Assembly: GCF_032884065.1 (NCBI RefSeq)
Contig: NC_088866.1
Location: 58,487,866 to 58,551,865 of the forward strand
DNA from: Artemia franciscana
Lineage: Eukaryota > Arthropoda > Branchiopoda > Anostraca > Artemiidae
Reading direction: 5' to 3'
Length of the DNA stretch: 64,000 nucleotides
Under the pieces are notes generated by a model. The model had not been told where the DNA came from. It saw nothing but the letters and a program-made list of their open reading frames with translations, and made no database searches. The position numbers and the translations under genes are program-made. This document shows, piece by piece, positions 24,461 through 37,191 of this stretch. Positions within the stretch are counted from its first letter, which is position 1, and each line of letters begins with the position of its first letter.

Positions 24461-25031
24461 AAACATGAAAAGTTGAAAAAATTTTAAGTTCAGTTCAGAA
24501 TTGCTCAAGTTATTGTTAAAACTGCAAACATATTTACGGTGTCTGAGCAATAATTTTAATGTTTTAATTCAAACCAGAAAAAAAAAACCTGAAAAATTTT
24601 AAAGTTAGTTGTTTTTTGTTAGGTAAAATCCACCCGCTACGTGATAAAGCTTACATTTTTAAACGCAGCGAGTTATATAATGTCAATAACAAGGCCCAAA
24701 AAACTAAGATTTGCAATTATTATAGTTGATGATTCGGTATTTTGATAAGGGATTACAACAATTCAAAAACCTTAAAAAAGAAAAACAAAAGTTTCAAGCT
24801 TACTACACATCGTTGGTAGAAATTGGACTAGCTTCAGTAGTATACTTTAATTCAGTATAGCAATAACAAAATGGAATCTCTAAAATGACTAATAGGTTCT
24901 GGTAGTAAATGATAAACCTTTTCTAGAAAGCCTTTCGTGTTTGATCAGAGCTTGAATCCCCACTTTCATTCCGTATTTTGAGTGTTTTGCTTATGGGGAT
25001 TGTAAGTATTTTAGACGATGATTATGATGTT

Positions 25032-25246
25032 AGTAAAACAGTTCAAAATAGGGATGATACCTTTTTATTGACAGTGAAATATAAAATTATTTAACTGGAT
25101 ATTTCGAACACATATACAGTGTTCATCATCAGCAGTGTTTTACTGCTGATGATGAACACTGTATATGTGTTCGAAATATCCAGTTAAATAATTTTATATT
25201 TCACTGTCAATAAAAAGGTATCATCCCTATTTTGAACTGTTTTACT
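25032..25246. mobile_element. Perfect 104-bp inverted repeat with hammerhead-like core (Penelope-like?)
   Basis: Bases 25032-25135 and 25143-25246 are exact reverse complements around a 7-base spacer. The right arm carries CTGATGA (25146-25152), a GAACAC/GTGTTC stem and GAAA (25173-25176), the conserved core order of a hammerhead ribozyme. The left arm carries the same core on the - strand. Hammerhead motifs are known from the terminal repeats of Penelope-like elements. The flank after the right arm (TTTCGTCATGGAAAGGCAGTG) recurs at 52464, so the element extends asymmetrically. Helix I pairing is not evident, so activity is unproven. Confidence 0.65.
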
Positions 25247-26846
25247 TTCGTCATGGAAAGGCAGTGTGGTCTTCGAAGTTATCTAGATTATGATATTTTA
25301 TGGAATTTTTTACGTTAGCCTAGTGTGAAAGAACTTATTTAAGTATGAAAGGTTGTAGTTAATGTACCGTAACTTAACCAGGTAGCATACAAAATTACGC
25401 ATGTAATGTGAAAGTCGCTTATCTTGCAGTGCGGTCACCTCACTTATTTTAAATCCAGTAGACAGGTTCTTTTTGTCTTTGGCTGAATCTTTGCTTTGCA
25501 AGATTGGTCCATAGCGATGTCAACTTGAATTTGATAATGCAGTCATTATTGGCCCAAAAATGTGTCGAAATCCAAACAACTCCTTAACTAGCCAATTTTG
25601 TCCGATATATACAGGTGCGAAATCGTTATGCACTGAAAAGCATTACCACCGTGTGCACCCACTAGAACCTCTATGGTGGTGAAGTTGTAGAAAGTTTTTC
25701 CTAGGGGGAGGGGAGCAAAGCCTAAAAATATTTTTACCATCACTTTTTGCAAAAACTACCATATAATGAGCTTTCTATGTTTTTTGGTTTTGCAAGGGAT
25801 AGCTTAAGCGGGGTTCAAAAAACTAGTGTTGTTATTTTAACGCTTATTGATATCCCGAATTGTTTTTCATATAATCCCTCAGAAGTTATGGATATTATAA
25901 ATAAAATTACTATAAATTACCCTTGTACCTATTTTTGTAATAAATTGTACTATTTTTGGAAGAATTTTGAAGGGCTGTTTCTGAGGATTTAACAGTATGT
26001 CAAAATTGCCCATTTGGGGCTTAACAGAAATCCTAAGAGGTAGTAAAAATAATTCATCCACTTGATAGAATTTTCAGGGAGTGATGATTAGCATATATGC
26101 TTTTCCAAAGGTCCAAAGCTCAAAACCATAATCCTAAAATCCTGGGAAAATTCCAAGGAGTTGCAGGTCTGGCATTTTGATTAAGGAGCTACTTGGGTTT
26201 TCACCAAGCAAGTTCTGTACTATCAATATTGAAAAAAAAGTAATCTATTACTTACAGTTTAACATTCGCATACAATTTTATTTAAGAAATCCTGTGTATT
26301 GGAGGATACTAAAATATTTTTTGGCCCCTGCAACCATCTTAGGTTTAATCATGCCTGAAAACCACGATTTTCACAGATTTTTCCTTTGCTTGTTTCGAAA
26401 TTATTAAGTTATTAGGGCAGTATCACATTTTCATCAGTGTTGTACTGCTGAACCAAGAAATTACCAAGCAAAACTAATTACTTGAATTTGACAACGCTTT
26501 TTGTCCCTGAAAAGTTCAACAATCTGCTCATTATCAAAGACTACTATAACTTTTGAGCTAAGCAGCACCTTCTTCACCTTTTTGGTCCCATATCTTTTTA
26601 GTATGTTTTTTGTTTACTTTTTATCCACACTGTCATTTTTTGTTTAGTTTTGCAACCGTTACCCTACTATCAAAAATTACGTAACTGCTTATTAAAGTTT
26701 TTTAGAAATTAATTCCCTGATTTTTCAAAATTTGTTGAGATGCATATGACTGTGTAAATTTTCTACTTAACCAATTCAAAGAATCAGGTTTCACTTTCAC
26801 TATCCTTGGTATTTAAAGCAAATGAACATAATTATGAAATTCTTAC
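25247..26846. other. Unassigned intronic sequence
   Basis: The first ~35 bases match the flank of the 52-kb palindrome. Otherwise no gene or repeat is recognised. Confidence 0.4.
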
Positions 26847-27002
26847 CTAGTTGTGCTAAATGAAGATCTGCTAGTCTTTTCTGTCTGGGTCTTAGCTTTC
26901 TTTTTAAAATAGCCCTTCGTCCTCCAGTGACGCACATCATGCCATATACTCTGATGCCTGGAACGTGGGCGTACGCTGGCTGATCATGGCTCATAGGACC
27001 CT
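26847..27002 (-). CDS. Cysteine-rich secreted protein, exon 4 (of those seen)
   Basis: The - strand acceptor TTTCTTGCTAG ends at 27003 and the donor GTAAGA starts at 26846. The first two bases complete a glutamate codon opened by the exon at 40797-40947. The exon reads EGPMSHDQPAYAHVPGIRVY, then GMMCV with the tenth cysteine, then a strongly basic stretch RRAILKRKLRPRQKR, and ends AQL plus one base. RQKR fits a furin-type cleavage site (R-x-K/R-R), which suggests possible removal of the C-terminal tail in the secretory pathway. The alternative acceptor two bases downstream would run into a stop after four codons, so 27002 is preferred. Confidence 0.8.
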
Positions 27003-27544
27003 CTAGCAAGAAAAATTTTATTCAAAACAAAACAAAATGTTTAAAGTAGCAGCACTTTTTTTTGCACGACTTTAGCGCCAAAAATTGTCGGTTAATCCTT
27101 CCGTGTATATGTTTTTGTAAAATCTGTAATCGAATTCATAAAATTTTGTAGCTGATAAATTTGAGCTTATGGTATTCAAATAAAGTATTGCAAACTTTCT
27201 GAAAAAATGTGTTCATAGCATTCAAGCTGCATATTTAACTTCATAACTTGCATGATTTATAAGATGCCTGGCTTTGACTGAAATTCGTAGTTTTTAGTTA
27301 TCTTTTTTCTTTTTACTCCTACGCCCTGAGCTTTATTTAAAAAAATGTATCTCAAAATGTGTAAAAATTGAAATAATTCCGATATTTGATCCTTATACTA
27401 ATTTACTTTGATTTGTAAAACAGAAAATCCTAGACCGAAAATTCAGTCCTCGTTATCATCAATTTAGGGAGACTTCAGATTACTATAGAGTAAACATAAG
27501 TACTGTAACTCCATATGAAGTTAATTATTATTTTAACTTAATTC

Positions 27545-28010
27545 TATAGAAAGAAATAAAGAAAGAAATTTTATTTGAGCCCTACGGCCATACACAACAT
27601 GATTTAATAATACAACACTGCACAGAACACACACTCAATATAAAACAATACTTATTTTCATTCACTCGGGCTCGACTGAGCCTCTCCCGCCTTTTCCACA
27701 TATCGTGCCATTTTGCATATGGTTCCAGGCATCGAAGACCTCAGGATATCAGAAAGCAGCACCAACCAATGGTCCCCCCAAATTTCATCCCTAAGACTTT
27801 CAAGCTCCTGGCACTCCATGAGGAAATGGGCTAAATTATTATCCTCTTTTCCGCAATACCCACACTTACCATTTGTACCCTTTTTTTTAATTCTATATGA
27901 AGTCTAATATGATAAATAGTTGAGCAATTGTTTCAGAATATCTTCAGGTGCACGGTTGAGCTGCTGTCTATAAAAAAAAAGCTGCACTGCAAATGGGGTT
28001 CGATCCTATT
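27545..28010 (-). mobile_element. LINE 3' end with zinc-knuckle-like segment
   Basis: The - strand frame ending at TGA (27662-27664) reads GKCGYCGKEDNNLAHFLMEC and then QELESLRDEIWGDHW, a CxxC...H...C pattern typical of the C-terminal domain of many non-LTR elements. Upstream, SETIAQLFIILDFI continues the domain but is broken by stops. The 3' UTR ends in a CAAATAAAATTTC stretch followed by TTTC/TTTA repeats (27541-27580). It is truncated at the 5' end and dead. Confidence 0.7.
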
Positions 28011-28029
28011 TCAAATTGTTACTTCAATC

Positions 28030-28092
28030 ATTAATGCACGTTTATTATTTTAATGCACGTTTTTAATATAATGCACGTTTGTTCGAGGAGGA
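28030..28092 (+). repeat. Three short TAATGCACGTTT repeats
   Basis: The 12-mer occurs near 28032, 28050 and 28070, separated by AT-rich spacers. Confidence 0.7.
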
Positions 28093-28114
28093 GAGTTCAA
28101 AGGGGTCGATTTAG

Positions 28115-28429
28115 ACCCCTTTTCCAAAAAATTTTTGGCATTACGAGCTAGGAAGAATTCGAATTGGCTGTGGAGAAACCAAAATCTTGCCTGTATCACA
28201 AAATGTTGTCATTCCTAGAGGCAATAAGCTTGTTTCTACTTCCTCAACTCGGAATATTTCAAATTTTCAGCAATTGAATACCGTGGGAGAATTAGTGGTG
28301 AAGTCTAGCGTAACGGAAAATTGCAAACAACGGATGCTGTTGTTTTACAAAATTTTGCAAACAAAAAAAAAAAATGCCAGCAATAATATTATAAGGCCTT
28401 TTGCCAAAAATGCACCTGAAACTCATTAA
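28115..28429 (+). other. Open frame of unknown meaning
   Basis: A ~105-codon open stretch without a good ATG includes RIRIGCGETKILPVSQNVVI and VGELVVKSSVTENC, and is less AT-biased than random frames here. It could be a fragment of a degraded element or an unrecognised exon. No splice partner or family is known to me. Confidence 0.2.
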
Positions 28430-28438
28430 AATAATTTC

Positions 28439-29850
28439 AGTGGTTTTATTCTCATGCTACTTCTTTGGCGAATATTTTAATAGAATATTGAATATAAAAA
28501 ACATTCTCAACTTCATTCTTCTGACATCAATATCCGTTAATGATGAGAAATAAGTCCGTCATATCTATGTTGAAGGGCAAATCGCTGAATTTGGTTTTTA
28601 AAATTTTGGCCACCTTGCCTATATTATTCCGTTTTTCTTAGTTGTATCTTAATAGTTGTTATAGTTGGAAACTCAAAATAATTAAATTTATTTTTCGATG
28701 CAGTTAAACTTTTTTCTGAAACATTCTTTGGAAACTCCCCTAGAACATCTTCTGGTCAGTAGCTAGAAATTCATTAACATATATTATGTACTACATGATA
28801 ATATTTACGCGCACTGGAATTACTGGGAATAAAATCATTGTTTTTTTTATTTCTTCAAGGAAATTACAAAAAAAAATTATTGTTTAAAATTTCAGGAATC
28901 AATTGCCCTTTTACTCTCCCCTAACTAATTGGCCCTCCTGTGTGGTAAAAGTATACCACGAGGGTTATAAAACGTGACGTTTCAAGACGTAAACCAGCTG
29001 GTGGAGAGTGTATAGCCCTTCAGGTAATACCTATTATATTGCTGTATTTTGCTAAGACAGTTCTAAAGTAATATATACACTACGATGCTTAATAAAAAGT
29101 TATTTATCTGCTACAATAAAGCTGTTGAGTTTATTTGTTGTTGATGTCCTTATTATTTCGTTCTGATAAGATTCTAATATGTAGTTTCGATTCCCCATCT
29201 CCTTCTACGATTTTTTTTCCCTCGAGAAATATTTTTTCTAAAAATGAGATTAAGGGTGACGAGGTTTGGAGAACTGTCGGCATCACATCTTGCGATTTTA
29301 TGACTTATTTACAAGATTAAGTGCAACCTTAAGTGCAACTTCAAGTGCAGCCGAACTGAGAATAAATTTGTCGAAGTCGTCAGAGTTCGCAGTTCATTAG
29401 TTTTATTAGTTGCTCAAAATCTTGGAGATGCCCTTGTATAAGCATGCACTCAGGAGTTTAGTTTTTGGTGGCGGGGGGGGTATATAATCGTCGGAAAATC
29501 CCATAAGAGACAACTCTGATGATAAACATGTAACAAATAATACAGTTTTGGAATTAAGGAGCCTTGAGGTGCCCCTGGACGTGTGCTTGAGTTTTACCCT
29601 ACGGCTCTGAAGCACTGTGTGCCGTTCGAACAATATTCAAAAGAGAATATTTAGTAGATTTAAACGACCTCAAATCTTCTGAATAATTCAGGAATTGTGG
29701 TTCTAAAAGTTAAAATCTTATTTTTATCTCCCAAAGCATTATTTTAATCACTCCTAGTAACAGACAGTAGACCAGAAGGCAGAAATAATTTCTGAAATTC
29801 ATCTATTATTTTTTTGAAGGGTGTAAAATAATTTCAATGTCTTCAAGGCA
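28439..29850. other. Unassigned intronic sequence
   Basis: No gene or repeat recognised apart from a G-run near 29473. Confidence 0.4.
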
Positions 29851-30232
29851 TAGCTGACTCCTACACAAATGAGCCAAATCCTAATTTTCTTTGAGTGTCA
29901 TTATTACGACTCTTACTACAATTAAGAATTAGGCAAAATTGCAGTTTAGCAGCTTCTTCTAAGGAAACATGCTAATAAAATAAAGCTAGTAACAGTGAAT
30001 ACTGTTACGTTGAAAAAGAGGACAAACAAAAATCTAATTACTCAAAATCTAGTTACTTCCTTGCAATATCCTCAACCCATGGCTCACTCCTCATGTCACA
30101 CAAATGAGCAAAATCCTAATGTTCATTAATTCCTTATTATGACTTCTATAGAATTATGACTTACCATAACGAATTAGGTAAAATTGCAGTTTATCAGCTC
30201 TTCTGAAAGAAAGATGTTAATAAAATAAAGGT
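29851..30232 (+). repeat. Direct repeat, ~150 bases, period ~232
   Basis: An ACACAAATGAGC(C/A)AAATCCTAAT stretch followed by TTATTA(C/T)GACT and a GAATTAGG(C/T)AAAATTGCAG block occurs at 29851-29998 and again at 30083-30232, with moderate divergence. Confidence 0.75.
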
Positions 30233-31340
30233 ATATCTCAAAGATAACTGGAGAAAAATAGAAAATCTTAGAGCTAGAAATGGGCTTTCGGGATAAACGC
30301 CTCTTCCCCTCCTCCCTATCAAATAAAATAATAAACCCATTGGGATCCGGGTATGCAGGAGACCTTTGAACCTATCTCTGCCTTTGAAATGTCAAAATTT
30401 TATGATTTTCCAGTGACTTTTTATTTTTTATTTCTTGATCTGTACCTTATGTTCACACCCCTCCTTATAAAGCCTGTTTAAACTACAAAATGTGAAAAGC
30501 CAATGTATGTTTATGTATGTAATATGTGTGTGTGTTTCAAAGCTGATAAACCCATACACAAAAAATATAAAAAAAAAATTAATATTTACAGGCCTCTAAA
30601 ACTTTTAAAGTCGAAATTATCTATTGCCGCTCAATGTTTAAGAAATATACTTTTTTCAAGGAATACACATTTTTTTTCAGTATTTGGGTTAAAATTGCCG
30701 TCCAATCGCACTCGACTGTCATAAACTGTCATTTAGAGTTGATCTTATTGAAGCACCGAAATGTTGTGAAGCGGGAAAAGCTGACCCACTTTTCTTTATT
30801 CATTTTTTCGCCATTTTCTTTTCCGTTTCTTTGTTGCGTTTTGATTGCATTAAAGGAAATCCTTTCTTTAAGGATACCTTACTTTAAATATAAAAAGAAA
30901 ATTTAAAACGTCCGGTTGTCAAATTGAAAAGAGTAAAACCAAAAAGTGATGCCAATATAGATGAATAAAAATTGTTGAAGATTTTATAATTAAATAAGAA
31001 AATGGTTTAAAAGCGCATTAATTTTTAAATTATTAAAATTTAAATAAAGGATTTTTTATTTTTCTTAGTTACAAGCCCTAAAACTCCTCAAATAAAGACA
31101 AACTTTGACCCCACGTTGCTGTTCACAGAAGAGCAAGGTCGAGTCTGTTCCAATTGTCCTGTACATGAATTACTATCAATGAATAAATGAGACCAAATCG
31201 AAAATAAACTATAGCTCCTTCGCAATTTGTTTGGGAAAAAAAAAGAATCAAGCTAAACTTAAAACGAACAGAGACCACAACAAACAGGAGAAGAGCTAAT
31301 GCCACCTAAGTGTTTTGAGCTGACCCCAGAAAATGCCCAC
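30233..31340. other. Unassigned intronic sequence
   Basis: AT-rich; no gene supported. Confidence 0.4.
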
Positions 31341-31344
31341 AGCG

Positions 31345-31600
31345 TATTAATAACGATCATATTCTTAAATCTAAAAGTATTTGAAAAAAAAACCCGCGGA
31401 CAGTTTTCTAGCCTGAAAATTATCCCTCCTGCGGAAAACTCGTCCGTGGAAAATTCCACTCGATGGAAATTCTGCCCAGCAAAAATCTTTCCCCATTGCT
31501 GAAGATCCCCCCCTGACAGTTCTCCCTGGAAAATTTTCCCCGTATGTGAAATAACGATCGTATTTTCAAATTTAGAAGTATCTGAAAATCAGGTTATGAT
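31345..31600 (+). repeat. Direct repeat bracketing CC-TGGAAAATTT-rich sequence
   Basis: A TAACGATC(A/G)TATT-type stretch running to AAGTAT(T/C)TGAAAA appears at 31349-31385 and 31551-31587. Between them lie irregular repeats of TGGAAAATT with C-runs, like those in the arms of 36136-38243 and in the middle of composite elements. Confidence 0.6.
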
Positions 31601-32990
31601 ATTTAACCTACCCGTTGGGCGTTATTGGATAATTAATGTCCAGAAAATGTCGATAGTGGGAACGGAAGTAACTGCCGAGCATTTGTAGGGGTCTCCGATT
31701 TCAGTGAACGCGAAAAGTATTCGAAAGAGTAAGAGGGCCTTCGGCAGGAGGGGAGGCGGGTAGGAGGATTCTTTCTTAAAACGTCAGCAAGAGTGTACTC
31801 AACAATTTTTTTAAGTTCCTGGGTGATCGGATGATCAGTGTAGCAATGCATATAGGAAGCGCAGACACACAGAAACATAGACGCACATTCGATTTTTATA
31901 CAGATAGAAATTGAAAAATAATTTCTTTTAATGTATTTTGTTTTTCCAGTAAAGTGCAAATGACGCTCAGGCCTTTAGAAGGCTTAGTCTTACCATTGTC
32001 TTTGGAAATTTCTATTTATTTTAAGTTTGACTGGATTGTTCGTTGTAATTTCTGTCCCTTTTGGGTCTTATTTATTCGTTTTAAGTTTGAATTACTGTAT
32101 TAATTTGTTTCTGTTCACCTTTGGTCAAATATATTTTTTTTTTACTTTATTATGGACAACTTGTTTTTTCGAAAATAGTTTATTATTAACTAATTTATGC
32201 TCGTTTTTAAACGGCATCGTTTTTTTAGTGGTTAATAAAAGTAATATTTGTAAAGTCTTCTTTGGATTTTCTACTTGGGAATTAAGATTAGCTCTTTAAA
32301 TTTTAGACAAAATTTTGCAGCGAAAAAACGTAATTAAATAGATTGAAAATCTGCATAATTTTTACCTTCTGTATGGCTGAAGACATATTGTCCCTCGTCG
32401 TGTTATGACCTTGAATATAGATGAAAATTGATCCATCATTTTACTAAAGAATCTTATCATATTATATTTTGTTGTAATTGCTTGTTTGTTTCAAGAGATG
32501 CATATTGAAGTTATTTATTAAAAAGAGTTCTGTTTCACTGTTGACAAAATTACAAATAAAAAATGATGTTAAGGAGAAAACAACCACATTTGTTTCCTGA
32601 TTAAGGCTTTCTTGGTGGGAAAACATATTTGTTCATGCTCTGAAATTTTAATGCAGATCAGCGGAAAAAACAGGAGAAAAAAAATTTAATATTTTGTATA
32701 AGAATATGCAGATTCAGGAATGATTGATATTGTTTTAATCAGTAATAATAGCTTATTTCGGAAAAAAATTTGAAAACTTGTAAAAAGAGCCGGAAACACT
32801 GATAAGTTTACCTTTTTCAGTTTAATTTCTCCAGCACTGGTAAGGCATTAGAATATCGTAGAGAACTGTTTGATGTTATTTGAAAACAAATATTCACATT
32901 TAAACACTTTTCGTAATTTCATCATGACAACACCATCATGAAATGCCTTACAGCGCCAAAATCCAATTTTAGCGTCATTTCTGGAGTGTA
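31601..32990. other. Unassigned intronic sequence
   Basis: AT-rich; nothing recognised. Confidence 0.4.
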
Positions 32991-34681
32991 TTAAATAAAA
33001 AAAAGTTTTTTTAACTGAAAGTAAGGAGCGACATTAAAACTTAAAACGAACAGAAATTACTTCGTATATGAAAGGGGCTTCTTCCTCATCAATGCCCCGC
33101 TCTTTACGCTAAAGGTTGACTCTTTCTCTCAAATTTTCTTTTTAAAACAGTAAAAAACTTTAGCGTAAAGAGCGGGGCGTTGATGAGGAAGCAGCCCCTT
33201 TCATATACGAAGTAATTTCTGTTCGTTTTAAGTTTTAATGTCGCTCCTTACTTTCAGTTAAAAAAAACTTGTTTTTTTTATTTAATTTCTGAACGTTTTT
33301 GAAGCAATGCATGTTTTGATTTTGGCTCTCAACAGAGGAATAATTAAAACGAAATTTGCATTTTTTTTTTTTTTTTTGGCTAAATGGCTTTCTCATAATT
33401 TTGATCGAATGATTTTGAGAAAAAAAGAGCAGGGGAGGAAGCCTAGTTGCCCTCCTATTTTTTGGTTAATCAAAAAGGCAACTCGAACTTTTAATTTTTT
33501 ACGAATCTTTTTATTAGTAAAAGATTTACGTAACTTATAGATTAGCTTACGTAAAGAACTTTTGTATTCTCATGTTTTTATTACATATATGAGGGGGTTC
33601 GCCCTCTCGTCAGTACCTCGCTCTTTACACTAAAGCTTAAAGTTTGTCCCAATTCATTAAGAATGACCCCTGAATAACAAAATCCGTAGAATAAATGGTT
33701 GAAATTACTAAAAATACTTTAGCGTAAAGAGCAAGGTATTAGGAGGAGGTGAGCCCCTCATATGCGTAAAAATTTTTGTTCGTTTTAAGTTTTAATGCTG
33801 CTCCTTACTTCCAGTTGAAAAAACTTTTCGTATTTATTTTTTCATTTTTTTTTTAATAATGCTAGAAAATCCTGCGCTCTCTTCATGGAAATTTTCTTCC
33901 CCCATGACAAATTCCTCGATGGAAATTTCCCCCAACATATACCCCTCTTGTCAACCCCTCCCCCAACCAAAAAATCCCCCTGCAAACGTCTATACACTTC
34001 CCAATAAGCATTACTATATGTAAGCACTGGTCAAAGTTTGTAACTTGTAGCCCCTCCTACGGGGACTGTGGGGGAGTAAGTCATCCCCAAAGACATAGTT
34101 ATAAGGTTTTTCGACTACGCTGAATAAAATGGCTATCTCAGAATCTTGATCCGTTGACTTTGGGAAAATAATTAGCGTGGGAGGGGGCCTAGGTGCCCTC
34201 CAATTTTTTGGTCACTTAAAAAGGGCACTAGAACTTTTCATTCTGTTAGAATGAGCCCTCTCGCAACATTCTAGGACAACTGGGTCGATACGATCACCCC
34301 TGGGGAAAAAAAACAAACAAACACGCATCCGTGATCTGCCTTCTGGAAAAAAATACGAAATTCCTCCTTTTTTTTAGATAGGAGCTTGAAACTTCTACAG
34401 TAGGGTTCTCTGATACGCCGAATCTAATAGTGTGATTTTCGTTAAGATTCTATGACTTTTAGTGAGTGTTTTCCCCTATTTTCTAAAAAAAACGCAAATT
34501 CTCTCAGGCTCGTAACTTTTGATGGGTAGGACTAAACTTGATGAAACTTATATATTTAAAATCAGAATTAAAAATTAATTCTTTTGATATATCTCTTAGG
34601 ATCGAAATTCCGTTTTTTAGAGTTTTGGTTACTATTGAGCCGGGTCGCTCCTTACTACAGTTCGTTACCACGAACTGTTTG
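32991..34681 (+). mobile_element. Composite foldback element, full-length copy
   Basis: The foldback is 32991-33285: left arm to about 33115, spacer of about 45, right arm from about 33158. The second inverted module lies near 33590-33810 (CCTCGCTCTTTACACTAAAG against CTTTAGCGTAAAGAGCAAGG). The C-rich TGGAAATTTCC region follows near 33880-33970 and the 3' hairpin is at about 34657-34678. It shows the same order of blocks as 18030-19768 and 56517-58250. Confidence 0.9.
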
Positions 34682-35324
34682 AAAGGCTTAAAACCATAAA
34701 AGATCTTCCACTGAAATTTCCATGCTCGAAAATTATCACGCTAGTGTTTAATATCCCCCTCCTTTATACTTCCCTGCCTTTTCGCTTTTGCAATTGGAAA
34801 GCAAAAAAAAAGCTTCGAAAAAACTACAAGTGAAATTAATTTATTTGAGCACAAAGCTGATTCTGTAATGTTAGAAGCTATTTACTTTCAGTTTGACACT
34901 AAAATTATTTACGAAAAAAATTCTTGGAAATTATGTAAAAGTGCTTGATACCCGAAAGTGCCTTCTTTTTCTTTCTCCTTTTCCCCAGCCCTGGCCGGTC
35001 ACTGGAACATCGTAGGGGTTCTGAAATGGATAACCTTCAGAGGCTCTCGAAATTAGTGTTTTATCACACTCTCCCCTCCCCCCTGTAAAGGTGTGCATTA
35101 ACTGGTGACTGGTTTGATGTTGCATAACATACTTCACACAAAATTTCCAAATGAAAAGGCGATTGGTTCACAATTCAAACCTGCTTACAAATATAATAGT
35201 CGAAACCGTCACAATATTATTTTAGGATTTTTTTCAGCAGATATTTCTGAGCCTGGAAAGTTTTGGTTTCTTCCCAATACCTTTCATCTTTTTCAAGTTC
35301 TTTCTGACTTTTCTGTATTCCTAG
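34682..35324. other. Unassigned intronic sequence
   Basis: A CACTGGAACATCGTAGGGGTTCT stretch near 35000 loosely resembles the dispersed repeat at 16141. Otherwise nothing is recognised. Confidence 0.35.
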
Positions 35325-35459
35325 ACTAGAGACTACATCCCATTAAATATAACTCCAGCCAGGGTACAAGTTGTTTCTAACCTTAGAGATGAGGCCCAAA
35401 TTCGACGACGCTCCCTACTTACCATTCACACATCAGATGAAAATAATTCCAATATTTGA
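35325..35459 (+). CDS. Candidate terminal exon, unknown protein
   Basis: A long pyrimidine-rich tract ends in TTCCTAG (to 35324). From 35325 an in-phase frame of 44 codons reads TRDYIPLNITPARVQVVSNL, then RDEAQIRRRSLLTIHTSDEN, ending at TGA (35457-35459). A second frame across 35380-35610 is also open and protein-like, which weakens the case. If real, it would be a + strand gene nested in an intron of the - strand gene. No family recognised. Confidence 0.25.
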   Translation, partial: TRDYIPLNITPARVQVVSNLRDEAQIRRRSLLTIHTSDENNSNI

Positions 35460-35749
35460 CCAAGTAGAGGGAAAGAAATCAAAACCTGGTCATTTAAATG
35501 GAAACTGGACAAAGTCCTACTTGAACGGAGCAGTTATTAGCGACGCCATGCACGAGAAGATACACGCAAGCAGCATCCCGAAAGAGAAGGGTTTTTTCTG
35601 TCCCCAGTGACAGAAATTAATTGCAGTCGCGGCTTCGCTGCTACTTTGTCTTTGGTCCAAATTAGTTTAGCTCGTCAAAATAGGTAACCTAAGTTAGAAA
35701 ATCCAAACGAAGAGACAAGCATATTTTGAGCTTCTCATCAGTATTAGTT

Positions 35750-36127
35750 CAAACTTAATCTTAGGCCTTGGGTTGAGTTCAGTGATACAAGGCTTAATTT
35801 AAATATGGTTGAGTAACATAAGGGTTAAGTCAGAAGAGGGTTGATTTAAACGGGGGTCCAGTGGCAAGAGTTTTTTTTTTTTTTTGTTTAATGGAGTTGT
35901 ACAGGGGCTCTGTCAAACGAGGTTTCAATTAAATGGGGCTAAGTTGCATGGGGCCCAGTTAAACAGGGGTTCAGTTCCACCAGTGCCTAGTCAAATAGGA
36001 TTGAGCTGCACAGGTGTCTAGTTGCACGATGATTCCGTTAGATAGGGCTGAGTTGCACGTGGATCCAATCAAGCAGGGATTCAATTGCACAAGGATTCAG
36101 TTAAAAGGGATTGAGTTTCGCATACGC
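35750..36127 (+). repeat. Degenerate G-rich minisatellite
   Basis: Irregular units of about 22-45 bases combine GGGGCT-AGTTGCA, CAGTTAAA(C/A)AGGG and GATTCAGTT. It abuts the left end of the 2.1-kb foldback element. Confidence 0.7.
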
Positions 36128-36845
36128 TCAGTTACGGCGGCCAGCTTTTACCCCCCGGAATTTACCCTCCCAAAAAACACCCTCGGCTTTTAACCCTCTG
36201 AAAATACCCCCTGTGGAAAATTTCCCCTGGAAATCCCCCCTCTGGAAAACCCCCTTTCGTGGAGAACACTTCCCCGAGGAAAATACACCGCCCCCGCAAA
36301 ATACCCCCTGTGGAAAATAAGGCTTTCCAAATTTGATAATTCTATTTGAGTTTTTTTTCTGTAGAAGGAAGGAATGTTGGTACTTGTGTATTATACGTCG
36401 CTCACTCAAGTTTACGCTGCGTAAAACTCGAGAACAAACCGGATAGTTTCTTTCAGCTTAGCGTGAGAAAAGTCACATACAAGTGACAGAATAGATGGGA
36501 TATATATGATTTGGGCTGTACATTTGCACATAAACTATATGGGGGGAGTATAAACTATGTGGACATTTTAAAGTCAGAAAACAGTTCTTACTTCATAATA
36601 TGCAAAATTATTGTACCTAACACACTTTGCATGCAGACCCGCTATACTTTACCCCCCCCTCCTTATTGTACAAATATATAGCCCAAATTAGTTTCTAAAG
36701 TAACAAAGAAACTAACGAAGAAACTGGTCTGTTCTCGAGTTTTACATATCGTAAAGTTGAGTGAGTGGCGTATAATACACAAGTACCGGAATTTTTCATG
36801 GAGAGAGAGCCGGATTTCCCGGTATTATCTAAAAGCGATGAGAAA

Positions 36846-37191
36846 TTAAATAAACAAGTTTTTTTCAACTGAAAGTAAGGAGCAACATCAAAACTTAAAA
36901 AACAAACAGAAACTATTACATATATGAAAGGACTTGTCCTTTCCACAAGGCCTTGCTCTTTACGCTAAAGTTTTGATTTTTTGTCCTAATTCTTTTTGAA
37001 CAATTCCTGAAACACAATGGCCGTTTAGTTATATTAATAAGCTTTATACTAAAATTCTGTAATAAAACTTTAGCGTAAGGAGCGCGGTCTTGAGGTGGAG
37101 GCAACCGCTTTCATATACGTAATAATTTCTATTCGTTTTCAGGTTTGATATTGCTCCTTACTTTCGGTTGAATAAACTTGTTTTTAATTTA
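36846..37191 (+). mobile_element. Composite-family foldback inside the 2.1-kb foldback
   Basis: TTAAATAAACAAG at the left tip, GTAAGGAGCAAC, CCTTGCTCTTTACGCTAAAG and the mirrored right arm to TTTTTAATTT. The module is diverged from other copies (AACAATTCCTGAAACACAATGGCC-type loop). Confidence 0.8.
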
